Source: Streptomyces albus subsp. albus
GTDB lineage: Bacteria > Actinomycetota > Actinomycetes > Streptomycetales > Streptomycetaceae
Assembly (NCBI RefSeq): GCF_000725885.1
Contig: NZ_JODR01000014.1
Span: 62,001 to 126,000 of the forward strand
DNA length: 64,000 nt
Direction of reading: 5' to 3'
Below the pieces are notes generated by a model. That model was given only the letters and a program-made list of their open reading frames with translations, made no database searches and was not told where the DNA came from. Made by a program: the position numbers and the translations under genes. This document shows, one piece after another, positions 56,689 to 64,000 of this stretch (position 1 is its first letter; the number at the start of each line of letters is the position of its first letter).

Positions 56689-57693
56689 TCACCGCGGCCG
56701 GTGTCCCGGGGACCTGGTGCCCGGCGCCACCGCGTCCCGCAGCAGCCCCGCCTGGTGCGCAGGGAGCGCCGCGGGCGCGGTGGCGGGGTCGGCCCAGTGC
56801 GCACCGCCGGGCAGCGTGTGCCCGGCGGGCGGCTGCTGCGCGGCGAACAGATGGGTCAGCAGCGTCCGGTTGCCGGCCGGGCAGGGCGCGCTGCCCACGG
56901 CCAGCAGAGGTCCGACCGCGCCGGGAGCGGCGAGCCCCGCCTCGGCGGCCAGGGCCCGGGCCGCGGCCTGTTCGGGGGTCTCGGCGGCGCCCACCAGCGC
57001 GCCCGGCAGCCGGTACGGGGCGGCGGCACCGCCGTTCTCGGTGCCGCCGTCCACGAGCAGGACCCGGCCGGCGGGGTCGGTCACCACGGCGGCGGCTGCC
57101 ACGGCCGGGCCCGGCAGCAGCGTCCAGCGGTCGTTCTCGTCCAGGGGAGCCGGGTGACCGTCCAGCAGGTGGGCCGTGTGTGCGCCGCGTTCCGCGGTCA
57201 GGGCGGCGGCGGTGCGTCGGCGCAGCCGCTCGGGGAGCAGGTCCAGGGCCTCGTGTTCGGGGAGGAAGGCGGCTGCGCGCAGTTCGTCGCCTTGCAGGTG
57301 CAGATCGTCGACGGTCAGCGGGTGGGGGAGGTGCACGGCGTAGACGCAGGCGGTCATCGCGCGGCCGTAGGCGGGGGCGGGGACGTTGTCGACGGCCAGC
57401 AGGCGGCCGACCCGGAGCGCGGCGGGCCGCAGTTCCTCGCGCAGCTCCCGCACCAGTCCGTCGACCAGCCCTTCGTCGTCGACCATGCCGCCGGGCAGGT
57501 CCCAGCCGTCCTTGTAGACCGGGTCGACGACGAGCAGCCGCCCGTGCTGGTCGCGGATGACCGCGTCCACCGCGGCGGCGGGTGCCGGGTGTGCCGCCAG
57601 GTAGGCGGCGAGTTCCTGGTCGCAGGCGGCGAGTGTGGCCGTCGCGGACGGCGCGGGGGGCGCGGTGGCGGGGGAGTGGGGCGTCGTGGTCAT
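56689..57693 (-). CDS. Protein with two Nudix domains, the second degenerate
   Basis: A 334-residue protein. The first Nudix domain reads AVIRDQHGRLLVVDPVYKDG and WDLPGGMVDDEGLVDGLVRE-LREEL, a near-complete Nudix box (the last Gly is Arg). The second reads VVTDPAGRVLLVDGG and YRLPGALVGAAETPEQAAAR with ALAAEAGL, which lacks the REx2EE metal-binding residues and is probably inactive. Family enzymes hydrolyse nucleoside diphosphates linked to another group; this architecture recalls Streptomyces ADP-ribose or mutT-like proteins. The substrate is unknown. Confidence 0.85.
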   Translation of the reverse strand: MTTTPHSPATAPPAPSATATLAACDQELAAYLAAHPAPAAAVDAVIRDQHGRLLVVDPVYKDGWDLPGGMVDDEGLVDGLVRELREELRPAALRVGRLLAVDNVPAPAYGRAMTACVYAVHLPHPLTVDDLHLQGDELRAAAFLPEHEALDLLPERLRRRTAAALTAERGAHTAHLLDGHPAPLDENDRWTLLPGPAVAAAAVVTDPAGRVLLVDGGTENGGAAAPYRLPGALVGAAETPEQAAARALAAEAGLAAPGAVGPLLAVGSAPCPAGNRTLLTHLFAAQQPPAGHTLPGGAHWADPATAPAALPAHQAGLLRDAVAPGTRSPGHRPR

Positions 57694-57982
57694 GTGGACC
57701 TCCTCGTCTCCGGGTGTGCGGTGCGGTGCGCGCGCGGGTGCGTCGTCGCCGTGGAGGGGCGTGCGGTCGTCGTGCCGCGTTCCCCTCCGGTCACCGGTTC
57801 AACTAGTTCCGCCGGTTGTGGGGTACGCCCCGGGCCGGGTGCCGTTGCCGGTGCGTCCCGCGTGGGGGACCGGCCGTCACCACCTCGTACCGCGCCGGGC
57901 TGCCGCCCGGACATATCGCGCATACCGTCGATGACGGCGGGGCTGTGCGACCGGCCGGCCGGACGACGAGGAGAACGTGACG

Positions 57983-58531
57983 GTGAGTGAACAGCTGAGC
58001 GAGCACGTGGACGAGGGCGGGCGGCCCGGCCGGTTCCGGCGCCCCGGCCGCCCGCACCTTCGCGGCCGGCCCGGCGGCGGTACCCGGCGGAGTACCGCGC
58101 CTCCGGTGGCCGTCAACCCTGTCGTGCAGATCTTCACCGACGCCGCCCGGGCGGTGCCCGGCTACCCGCTCTCACCGCTGGTCACCGACGAGTTCTGCGT
58201 CCTCATCGGCCCCGGCAACGCCTCCACGATGATCGCCGTCTACTTCGAGGACGTCGCCACCTTGTGGGTGGACCAGTACATGTGGGCCGAGTACGAGTGG
58301 TCCGACCGGGACACCGGCGAGCTGGGCTTCCTCGCGGAGGCCGTGGCCGCCGTGCAGCGCGGCGACGGGGCCGTGCACTTCCGCGAGGACGAGGGCCGGC
58401 TCGTCCACCTCGGCGGCCGGATCGGCAACCACGTCATCGGCCCCGGCGGCGTGCACCCGCCCCCGCTGGCCTACCCGCTCATCCCCTGGGAGTCCCAGCT
58501 CGGGCCCCGCGGCCGGCGCCGTACCGGCTGA
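57983..58531 (+). CDS. Protein of unknown function
   Basis: A 182-residue protein I do not recognise. Residues 1-40 are low-complexity and Arg/Gly rich. From about residue 44 there is a compact domain: NPVVQIFTDAARAVPGYPLS, DEFCVLIGPGNASTMIAVYF, EDVATLWVDQYMWAEYEWSD and FLAEAVAAVQRGDGAVHFRE, ending in a Pro-rich tail. The pattern of acidic aromatic segments suggests a small soluble alpha/beta protein; it has no signal peptide. GTG 57983 was chosen because GAGGAG lies nine bases upstream (GTG 57977 is only three away). It is divergent from the Nudix gene. Confidence 0.65.
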   Translation: MSEQLSEHVDEGGRPGRFRRPGRPHLRGRPGGGTRRSTAPPVAVNPVVQIFTDAARAVPGYPLSPLVTDEFCVLIGPGNASTMIAVYFEDVATLWVDQYMWAEYEWSDRDTGELGFLAEAVAAVQRGDGAVHFREDEGRLVHLGGRIGNHVIGPGGVHPPPLAYPLIPWESQLGPRGRRRTG

Positions 58532-58554
58532 CGGCCCGGCCGGCGGAGTGCGCG

Positions 58555-58577
58555 GCGCCCGGAACCGTTCCGGGCGC
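58555..58577 (+). terminator. Short hairpin terminator
   Basis: GCGCCCGGAA and its perfect 10-bp complement with a CCG loop, 24 bp past the stop at 58531. Confidence 0.7.
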
Positions 58578-58699
58578 ACCCGTGTGACCGGCGGGAAGAG
58601 GGGGAACGCGAAGGGGCGCGGACCAGCAGACGCGAGAGGGCCGCGAGACGGCTCCGGGCGGTGCGCACCGGAGCGGCTCCGGGCCGGGAAGGACCGGGC

Positions 58700-59317
58700 G
58701 TGAGTGGCGAGGACGACGCACTGGGCACGTACCGGCGCAAGCGCCGGTTCGACCGTACGGCGGAACCGGAGGGCGAGCGCGGGCAGGGCGGTGCGCAGCC
58801 GCGCTACGTGGTGCAGATCCACGACGCCACCCGCCTGCACTTCGACTTCCGGCTGGAGTGGGACGGCGTGCTCAAGTCGTGGTCGGTGCCCAAGGGGCCC
58901 TCCACGGACCCGCACGACAAGCGGCTGGCCATGCCCACCGAGGACCACCCGCTGGACTACCGCACCTTCGAGGGGGTCATCCCGCGCGGCGAGTACGGTG
59001 CGGGCCCCGTCATCGTGTGGGACCAGGGCACCTACGAGCCGCTGTCCCGCGACTTCGGCAAGGCCCTGGAGAAGGGCCACATCTCCTTCCGGATGCACGG
59101 CGGCAAGCTGCGCGGCGACTGGGCCCTCTCCCGCTTCCGCAGCGGGGACGACGGCGACCGGGAAGCCTGGCTGCTGGTCAAGAAGAACGACAGCCACGCC
59201 TCCTCGCGCGGTACCCCCGACCCGTGGCGGGTGCGTTCCGCGCTCAGCGACCGCACGCTGCGTCAGGTGCGCGAGGAGGCGGACGAGGAATGGACGCGCG
59301 AGGGCGGCCGGAAGTGA
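58700..59317 (+). CDS. DNA ligase D 3'-phosphoesterase-domain protein
   Basis: A 205-residue stand-alone LigD phosphoesterase (PE) domain that trims 3'-phosphates and ribonucleotides at DNA ends in non-homologous end joining. Characteristic parts are YVVQIHDATRLHFDFRLEWD (metal-binding His and Asp), GVLKSWSVPKGPSTDPHDKR, PLDYRTFEGVIPRGEYGAGP and ISFRMHGGKLRGDWALSRFR. The GTG at 58700 has GGAAGGA upstream. The stop overlaps the ligase start (GTGA), so the two LigD domains are made as separate but coupled proteins. No polymerase domain or Ku gene is nearby. Confidence 0.93.
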   Translation: MSGEDDALGTYRRKRRFDRTAEPEGERGQGGAQPRYVVQIHDATRLHFDFRLEWDGVLKSWSVPKGPSTDPHDKRLAMPTEDHPLDYRTFEGVIPRGEYGAGPVIVWDQGTYEPLSRDFGKALEKGHISFRMHGGKLRGDWALSRFRSGDDGDREAWLLVKKNDSHASSRGTPDPWRVRSALSDRTLRQVREEADEEWTREGGRK

Positions 59318-60342
59318 GCGATCTGCTCGCCAGCCTGCCGGAGGACCAGCGTGCCCTGCTGCGGCCGGCTCCGCCGGGCGCGGTGCTGGCCGAGCGGCCG
59401 ATGCGTGCCGAACTGAGCGACCGCCGGGACTTCCCCGCCGGCGGCTGGCTCTTCGAACGCAAGCTCGACGGGGTCCGGACGCTCGCCGTGCGCGAGGAGG
59501 GCACCACCCGGCTGCTCTCCCGCACCGGGCGGCGGGTGGAGGCCACCTACCCCGAGATCGCCGACGCGCTCGCCGCCCAGCCGGGGACCGACTTTACGGT
59601 GGACGGCGAGATCGTGGCCTTCGCCGACGGCCGCACCGACTTCTCCCGGCTCCAGCAGCGCATGCAGCTGAGCACCGAACGCCAGGCCCGGGCCAGCGGT
59701 GTGGCCGTCACCTACTACGTCTTCGACCTGCTGCGGCTCGACGGGGCGGATCTGACCCGGCTCCCGCTGCGCACCCGCAAATCGCTGCTGCGCCGGGCGC
59801 TGGACTTCCACGCGCCGCTGCGCTTCACCACGCACCGCAACGAGGGCGGGCAGCACCGGCTGGACGAGGCGTGCGCACGCGGCTGGGAGGGGCTGATCGC
59901 CAAACGCGCCGACGGGCGCTACCAGCACCGCCGCTCCCCCGACTGGCTCAAGCTCAAATGCGCCGGGGGCCAGGAGTTCGTCATCGGCGGCTTCACCGAA
60001 CCGGCCGGGTCCCGGGTGGGCTTCGGCGCCCTGCTGCTGGGCCACTACGACCGGCCCGGCGGCGGTGCGCTGCGCTACGCGGGCAAGGTCGGCACCGGGT
60101 ACGACCGGGCCACTCTGCTGGCCCTGCGGCGCGGACTCGACCAGTTGGAGCAGCGCCGGTCCCCGTTCGCCGATCCCGTACGGGAGCGGGGTGCGCACTG
60201 GGTGGAGCCCCGCCTCGTCGCGCAGATCGGGTTCACCGAGTGGACGCGGGACGGCATGCTGCGGCACCCCCGCTTCCTGGGGCTGCGTGACGACAAGAAA
60301 CCGCAGGAGGTGGTCCGCGAGACGCCCAGGGAGCGCCGCTGA
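59314..60342 (+). CDS. ATP-dependent DNA ligase, LigD ligase domain
   Basis: A 342-residue ATP-dependent ligase. The adenylation motif I is WLFERKLDGVRTLAVREEGT, with the Lys of ERKLDG as AMP acceptor. Motif III lies in DFTVDGEIVAFADGRTDFSR, motif IV in YVFDLLRLDGADL, WEGLIAKRADGRYQHRRSPD leads to motif V WLKLKC, and the OB-fold part has EFVIGGFTEPAGSRVGFGAL and LRYAGKVGTGYDRATLLALR. It seals double-strand breaks with the upstream phosphoesterase in Ku-dependent end joining. It is translationally coupled to the PE gene. Confidence 0.94.
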   Translation: MSDLLASLPEDQRALLRPAPPGAVLAERPMRAELSDRRDFPAGGWLFERKLDGVRTLAVREEGTTRLLSRTGRRVEATYPEIADALAAQPGTDFTVDGEIVAFADGRTDFSRLQQRMQLSTERQARASGVAVTYYVFDLLRLDGADLTRLPLRTRKSLLRRALDFHAPLRFTTHRNEGGQHRLDEACARGWEGLIAKRADGRYQHRRSPDWLKLKCAGGQEFVIGGFTEPAGSRVGFGALLLGHYDRPGGGALRYAGKVGTGYDRATLLALRRGLDQLEQRRSPFADPVRERGAHWVEPRLVAQIGFTEWTRDGMLRHPRFLGLRDDKKPQEVVRETPRERR

Positions 60343-60537
60343 GAGCTTCGCGGCACGCCCCCCGCCGGGGCCGCCGTCATACCGGCGCTGGTGCCGAACC
60401 CGCGTCCGGGCCGGGTGCCGGACCGGCCGGGTGCCGTCGTCAGCCGGGCCGGGTCCGGTTGCCACGGTCGGCCGGGGGCTGTGCGGCCCGGCCGGCCGGC
60501 TGGTTGTCTCCGGCGTTCGCGGGGCACTACGGGACGC

Positions 60538-62025
60538 ATGGACCACGACGCCGCACCCGTACTGGAAGCACTGGCCCGTTACCACGAGGCGGGGGAGCTG
60601 GGGTTCTCCCCGCCCGGACGCAAGCAGGCGCGGGGCGCCGACCCCCGGGTGCGCGAGGTGCTGGGCGACGCCGTCTTCCACGGCGACGTGCTGGCCTCCG
60701 GCGGGCTCGACGACCGCCGGACGCGCGGTGCCGTCCTGGTGAAGGCCGAACAGCTGATGGCGGACGCCGTCCACGCCGAGCACACCTTCTTCTCCACCTG
60801 CGGCAGCTCCCTGTCGGTGAAGTCCGCGATGCTGACGGTGGCCGGCCCGCACGAGAAGCTGCTGGTGGGCCGGGACGCCCACAAGTCGGTGGTCTCGGGT
60901 CTGGTCCTCTCGGGGATCCGCCCGGTGTGGGTGGAGCCCGTCTGGGACGACGAGCGGCTGCTGGCGCACGCACCGTCGGCAGCCGCGTTCGAGCAGGCAT
61001 TCGAAAAGCATCCGGATGCCCGCGGGGCCCTCGTCACCAGCCCGACCCCCTATGGCACCTGCGCCGAGCTCCACGCCATCGCCGACGTCTGCCACCGCAG
61101 GGGCCGCCCCCTCATCGTGGACGAGGCGTGGGGCGCCCATCTGCCCTTCCACCCCGATCTGCCCGCCTGGGCCATGGACGCGGGCGCAGACGTCTGCGTG
61201 ACCAGCATCCACAAGATGGGCAGCGGCCTCGAACAAGGCTCCGTCTTCCATCTCCAGGGGCCGTACATCGACCCGCTGACGCTGGCCCAGCGCGCCGATC
61301 TGCTGGGTACCACCAGCCCGAGCGTGCTCCTCTACGCCGGTATGGACGGCTGGCGCCGCCAGATGGTGCAGCACGGCCGCGAACTCCTGGGCAACGCCCT
61401 GGACCTCGCCACGCAGGTGCGGGCCGAGGTGGAGGCGGTGGACGGGCTGCACGTCAACGGGCGGGACGACTTCGTGGGGGAGGGCAAGGCCGCCGACCTG
61501 GATCCGCTGCCCGTCGTCATCGACCTGGCCGGCCTCCCGGTCACCGGCTATCAGGCCGCCGACTGGCTGCGCGAGGAACACCACCTGGACGTCCACATCA
61601 GCGACCACCGGCGGATCAACACCCAGCTCACCCACGCCGACGACCGGGAGACCACCGCGCGCCTGCTGGCCGCCCTGCGGGAGCTGGCCGCCCGCGCCGG
61701 TCAGTTCCCCGCCTCGCCCGCCGTCCGGCTGCGCAGCCCCGCCGATCTGCGGATGGAGCAGACGCTGCTGCCCCGGGACGCCTACTTCGGCCGGCACGAG
61801 GACGTCCCGGTGAGCGAGGCCGAGGGCCGGGTCGCCGCCGAGATGATCACCCCGTATCCGCCGGGCATCCCCACCGTGCTGCCCGGCGAACGGCTGACCC
61901 GCACCGTCCTCGACTATCTGCGCAGCGGTGTGGCGGCCGGCATGAACCTGCCCGACGCCGCCTCGCCCGACCTGACGACCGTCCGGGCGGTCGCCGACGG
62001 CCCCGAGGCTCTCGGCGGCGGCTGA
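60538..62025 (+). CDS. PLP-dependent Orn/Lys/Arg decarboxylase-family protein
   Basis: A 495-residue fold-type I PLP enzyme of the Orn/Lys/Arg decarboxylase major domain family: ELGFSPPGRKQARGADPRVR at the N-terminus, VHAEHTFFSTCGSSLSVKSA (phosphate cup), LIVDEAWGAHLPFHPDLPAW (PLP-ring Asp) and VTSIHKMGSGLEQGSVFHLQ with the Schiff-base Lys. The C-terminal domain reads PYPPGIPTVLPGERLTRTVL. Such enzymes decarboxylate basic amino acids to polyamines. It lacks the N-terminal wing domain of the large E. coli enzymes, so it belongs to the shorter group. Substrate choice between lysine, arginine and ornithine cannot be read. Confidence 0.9.
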   Translation: MDHDAAPVLEALARYHEAGELGFSPPGRKQARGADPRVREVLGDAVFHGDVLASGGLDDRRTRGAVLVKAEQLMADAVHAEHTFFSTCGSSLSVKSAMLTVAGPHEKLLVGRDAHKSVVSGLVLSGIRPVWVEPVWDDERLLAHAPSAAAFEQAFEKHPDARGALVTSPTPYGTCAELHAIADVCHRRGRPLIVDEAWGAHLPFHPDLPAWAMDAGADVCVTSIHKMGSGLEQGSVFHLQGPYIDPLTLAQRADLLGTTSPSVLLYAGMDGWRRQMVQHGRELLGNALDLATQVRAEVEAVDGLHVNGRDDFVGEGKAADLDPLPVVIDLAGLPVTGYQAADWLREEHHLDVHISDHRRINTQLTHADDRETTARLLAALRELAARAGQFPASPAVRLRSPADLRMEQTLLPRDAYFGRHEDVPVSEAEGRVAAEMITPYPPGIPTVLPGERLTRTVLDYLRSGVAAGMNLPDAASPDLTTVRAVADGPEALGGG

Positions 62026-62110
62026 CGGCACTCTGCCCGAGCGCCCCCGGGACCGTCCGCCCCCGACCCGCCCACGCCCGCAACCGGGCCCGACCCCGCA
62101 AGGAGCCGCC

Positions 62111-62785
62111 ATGCCCCGCGCCGCGCTGTTCGACGTCGACGGCACCCTCACCGACACCACCTATCTGCACGTCACCGCCTGGTGGGAGGCGCTGCGGCAG
62201 GCGGGCCACGAAGTGCCCACCGTCGCCTTGCACCGTGCCATCGGGCTGGGCGGACACGACCTGATCGCCCATGCGCTGGGCGAGGGCCGCGACCAGGACC
62301 AGGACGAGGCGATCAGCGCGGCCCACAAGACGCTCTTCGGCGCCTGGCACGAGCGGCTCGCCGCGCTGGAGGGCGCCAGGGAACTGCTGCACGCCCTCCA
62401 CGACCGCGGCTGGCTCATCGTGCTGGTCACCTCCGCCGGGCCGGGAGAACTGGCCGCGATGCGCCGCGCCCTGGACGCCGACGACCTGATCTCCCACATC
62501 TCCAGCGCCTCCGACGTGGCGCGGGGCAAGCCGGCGCCGGACTCCCTGGAGCAGGCGCGTGAGACGGCCGGGGCCGCGCGGGAACAGACGGTGTTCATCG
62601 GTGACTCCGTGTGGGACATGGAGGCCGCCTCACGAGCCGGTGTCACCGCGGTCGGCGTGCTCTCCGGCGGCATCCCCCGCGCCGATCTGGAGGACGCCGG
62701 CGCCCAGGAGATCTACCAGGACCCCGCCGACCTGCTCACCCGGCTGGACGAGAGCGTCTACGCCCGGCTGGAGCGGGCGAGCTGA
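62111..62785 (+). CDS. HAD-family phosphatase
   Basis: A 224-residue haloacid-dehalogenase-type phosphatase with all four motifs: LFDVDGTLTDT (Asp8 nucleophile, Asp10), VLVTSAGPGELAA (motif II Thr/Ser), the Lys of RGKPAPDSLEQA (motif III) and VFIGDSVWDMEAASRAGV (motif IV). A small helical cap lies between motifs I and II. It resembles phosphoglycolate- and beta-phosphoglucomutase-like phosphatases of broad specificity. AAGGAG precedes the ATG at 62111. It is 85 bp after the decarboxylase and may be co-transcribed with it. Confidence 0.93.
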   Translation: MPRAALFDVDGTLTDTTYLHVTAWWEALRQAGHEVPTVALHRAIGLGGHDLIAHALGEGRDQDQDEAISAAHKTLFGAWHERLAALEGARELLHALHDRGWLIVLVTSAGPGELAAMRRALDADDLISHISSASDVARGKPAPDSLEQARETAGAAREQTVFIGDSVWDMEAASRAGVTAVGVLSGGIPRADLEDAGAQEIYQDPADLLTRLDESVYARLERAS

Positions 62786-62801
62786 CCGGGCCGGACACTG
62801 A

Positions 62802-62829
62802 CGCCACGCGGCCGTCCCCCCGCGTGGCG
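62802..62829 (+). terminator. Terminator after the HAD gene
   Basis: CGCCACGCGG and its perfect 10-bp complement with an 8-nt C-rich loop, 17 bp past the stop. Confidence 0.7.
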
Positions 62830-62876
62830 GGCGCGCCGGGTGGGTACCCGGAGCATCCGAACGAGAGGAGGCCACC

Positions 62877-63491
62877 ATGACCGGAGACGGCCGGGACATC
62901 CCCGCGGAAGAGGGCGTCACCACCGAGGACGCCGCAGAGATGGGCGCGGGGCCCGCCGAGGGCCGGCAGCCGGGCGAACGAGTCGAGCGCGGCGAGTGGC
63001 AGCCGCCCGTGGAGTCCGACCCGCCGCCGCGCGGCCCCGGCCGGGACAGCGGCGGCTTCGACACCTCTTTCCTGACCCCCGAGGCGGAGGCCGAGGCGGA
63101 GCACACCGCTCCCGGCGACCCCGGCGCCGACCCCGAGGACCAGGGCATCCCCGACCTCCAGGACGGCACCCCCCAGCAGGAGCGCGCCAGCGACCCGCAG
63201 CAGGAGTCGGTGCCCGGCGACGCACCCACCGCGGTGACCCGCGCCGCGCCCACGCCGGCGGAGATGCGCGAGGGGGAGTCCCTCGACCAGCGGCTGGCCG
63301 AGGAGGAGCCGGAGGTCTCGGAGCGGGAGGCCGTCTCGGGGCCGCCCGACGACGCTTCCGGACGGCTGCGCAACGACCCCGAGGCCACCCCGCCGCGCCG
63401 GCAGGACGTCTACGGCCGGGAGGGCGGCGGTGGCGGGGGACTCTCCGCCGAGGAGGACGCCCTGCGCACCCGGGACGAGGACGAGGTGTGA
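62877..63491 (+). CDS. Acidic, mostly disordered protein, DUF5709-like
   Basis: A 204-residue very acidic, Glu/Asp/Pro-rich protein without hydrophobic segments. The segment EGESLDQRLAEEEPEVSERE followed by DVYGREGGGGGGLSAEEDAL recalls the DUF5709 family, common in Streptomyces and of unknown function. GAGAGGAGG lies just before the ATG at 62877. A very strong terminator follows. The lack of order and high charge suggest a stress-linked or scaffold protein, but that is a guess. Confidence 0.7.
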   Translation: MTGDGRDIPAEEGVTTEDAAEMGAGPAEGRQPGERVERGEWQPPVESDPPPRGPGRDSGGFDTSFLTPEAEAEAEHTAPGDPGADPEDQGIPDLQDGTPQQERASDPQQESVPGDAPTAVTRAAPTPAEMREGESLDQRLAEEEPEVSEREAVSGPPDDASGRLRNDPEATPPRRQDVYGREGGGGGGLSAEEDALRTRDEDEV

Positions 63492-63534
63492 CGGCGCCGC
63501 CGTGTGACCGCGCGCCACGGTCCGGACGGCGGCA

Positions 63535-63583
63535 GACACCCGGAAGGGGGTGAGGGCCAGGCCCTCACCCCCTTCCGGGTGTC
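63535..63583. terminator. Very strong bidirectional terminator
   Basis: A perfect 23-bp inverted repeat (arms 63535-63557 and 63561-63583, beginning GACACCCGGAAGG) with only three bases between the arms. It separates the convergent DUF5709-like and P450 genes. Confidence 0.9.
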
Positions 63584-63593
63584 GCGCAAGGTG

Positions 63594-64000
63594 TCAGTCC
63601 GTGTCAGTCCCCCGGCCCGCCGGATGGACCCGGAACCGCAGGGCGAAGTGGTCGAGAGCGGCCGGCACCGGAGCCGCGGGCCGCAGCTGCGGGTGGGAGG
63701 CCAGCGAGTAGCGGTGCCGCTCCAGCAGCGCGGCCAGCAGGGTGCTGACCGTCAGCAGCACCAGATTCTCCCCGGGGCAGCCGGCCGGACCCGAACTGAA
63801 CGGCAGCAGCGCCGGGTTGCCCCGGGCCGCGCGTCCCGTCTCCCCGGTCCATTGCTGCGGCGCGAAGATGTCCTGGTACGGCGCGGCGGGCTCGGCGCGG
63901 TGCAGGTACGGGGTGTAGACGGCCAGGACGCAGCCGGCGGGCAGCTTGCCGCCCTCCCACGAGGTCTCCTCGGTGCTCTCGCGCAGGATCAGCGGCGTGG
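63594..64000 (-). CDS. Cytochrome P450, C-terminal part
   Basis: The minus-strand frame ending at 63594 reads the last 134 residues of a P450 that continues beyond the window. The heme-binding loop FSSGPAGCPGENLVLL carries the thiolate Cys in the F-x2-G-x3-C-x-G pattern. Upstream, LILRESTEETSWEGGKLPAG and CVLAVYTPYLHRAEPAAPYQ are the usual beta-sheet and PERF-region segments. Pro after the heme Cys is somewhat unusual but found in several actinomycete P450s. Partner, substrate and start lie outside the window. Confidence 0.9.
   Translation of the reverse strand, partial: TPLILRESTEETSWEGGKLPAGCVLAVYTPYLHRAEPAAPYQDIFAPQQWTGETGRAARGNPALLPFSSGPAGCPGENLVLLTVSTLLAALLERHRYSLASHPQLRPAAPVPAALDHFALRFRVHPAGRGTDTD

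Noticed and set aside
59263..62160. Long minus-strand frame opposite the DNA ligase and decarboxylase genes
   Set aside because: Composition rich in Gly, Ala and Val, without family motifs, mirrors the plus-strand genes exactly.

Overview
The window looks like a piece of a Streptomyces (or very close actinomycete) chromosome. GC content is very high, the third codon positions of the real genes are almost all G or C, GTG and TTG starts are common, and GTGA/ATGA/TGATG stop-start overlaps are frequent. There are two candidate leaderless promoters. Typical Streptomyces families are present: an Eis-like acetyltransferase, split LigD parts, an AA10 lytic polysaccharide monooxygenase with a DasR-type dre upstream, a GH15 hydrolase and a cytochrome P450. 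I saw no rRNA, tRNA, CRISPR array, integrase or insertion sequence.

Layout. 0-5.2 kb (minus): exopolysaccharide genes (GT4 glycosyltransferase, polyprenyl-P sugar transferase, O-antigen ligase/polymerase-like protein). A 21-bp minisatellite sits at the 3' end of the sugar-transferase gene. 5.4-7.7 kb: a DUF1772 membrane protein and an SGNH hydrolase. 8-12.6 kb: an acyl-CoA module (acyl-CoA dehydrogenase, two family III CoA-transferases) around an IclR regulator with two similar operator-like boxes. 13-23.8 kb: a LuxR-type regulator, then a tightly coupled plus-strand operon: GT-A glycosyltransferase, GatZ/KbaZ-like aldolase subunit, transglutaminase-like protein, cupin, DegT aminotransferase, Eis-like acetyltransferase, doubtful small ORF, TIGR04282-type glycosyltransferase, methyltransferase, and a zinc dehydrogenase behind a gap. 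This is the best candidate for an undescribed pathway, probably making and transferring an unusual amino sugar or aminocyclitol. 24-29.5 kb: a small LPFR-type protein, an O6-alkylguanine methyltransferase, and a sugar-kinase regulon (two FGGY kinases, a phosphatase, a DeoR regulator) with two clear inverted-repeat operators.

29.6-41.3 kb: a DHA2 transporter with a GntR regulator, an APH-type kinase, two secreted polysaccharide-active proteins (NodB deacetylase, AA10 LPMO), a second MFS transporter with no in-frame stop where expected, a bacterial eRF1-like protein, an ascorbate-type PTS (EIIA-EIIB fusion plus EIIC) and a hydrolase. 41.4-52 kb: redox and housekeeping genes (nitroreductase, glutathionyl-hydroquinone-reductase-like protein, 2H phosphoesterase, SnoaL-like protein, aldehyde dehydrogenase, CBS protein, GH15, NADP-type glutamate dehydrogenase). 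52-64 kb: an EgtA-like glutamate-cysteine ligase, MBL hydrolase, aquaglyceroporin, Nudix protein, LigD phosphoesterase and ligase as separate genes, Orn/Lys/Arg decarboxylase, HAD phosphatase, acidic DUF5709-like protein and the C-terminal end of a P450.

Several reading frames between 36 and 57 kb are broken: the MFS gene at 35.1 kb, a membrane protein at 44.6 kb with a probable internal deletion, a GNAT gene at 47.5 kb, a MarR gene at 56.1 kb and its divergent neighbour. Either pseudogenes are clustered here or the assembly has single-base indels at G/C runs; reads would decide. All functions are inferred from translated sequence, motif recognition and context, without database searches.
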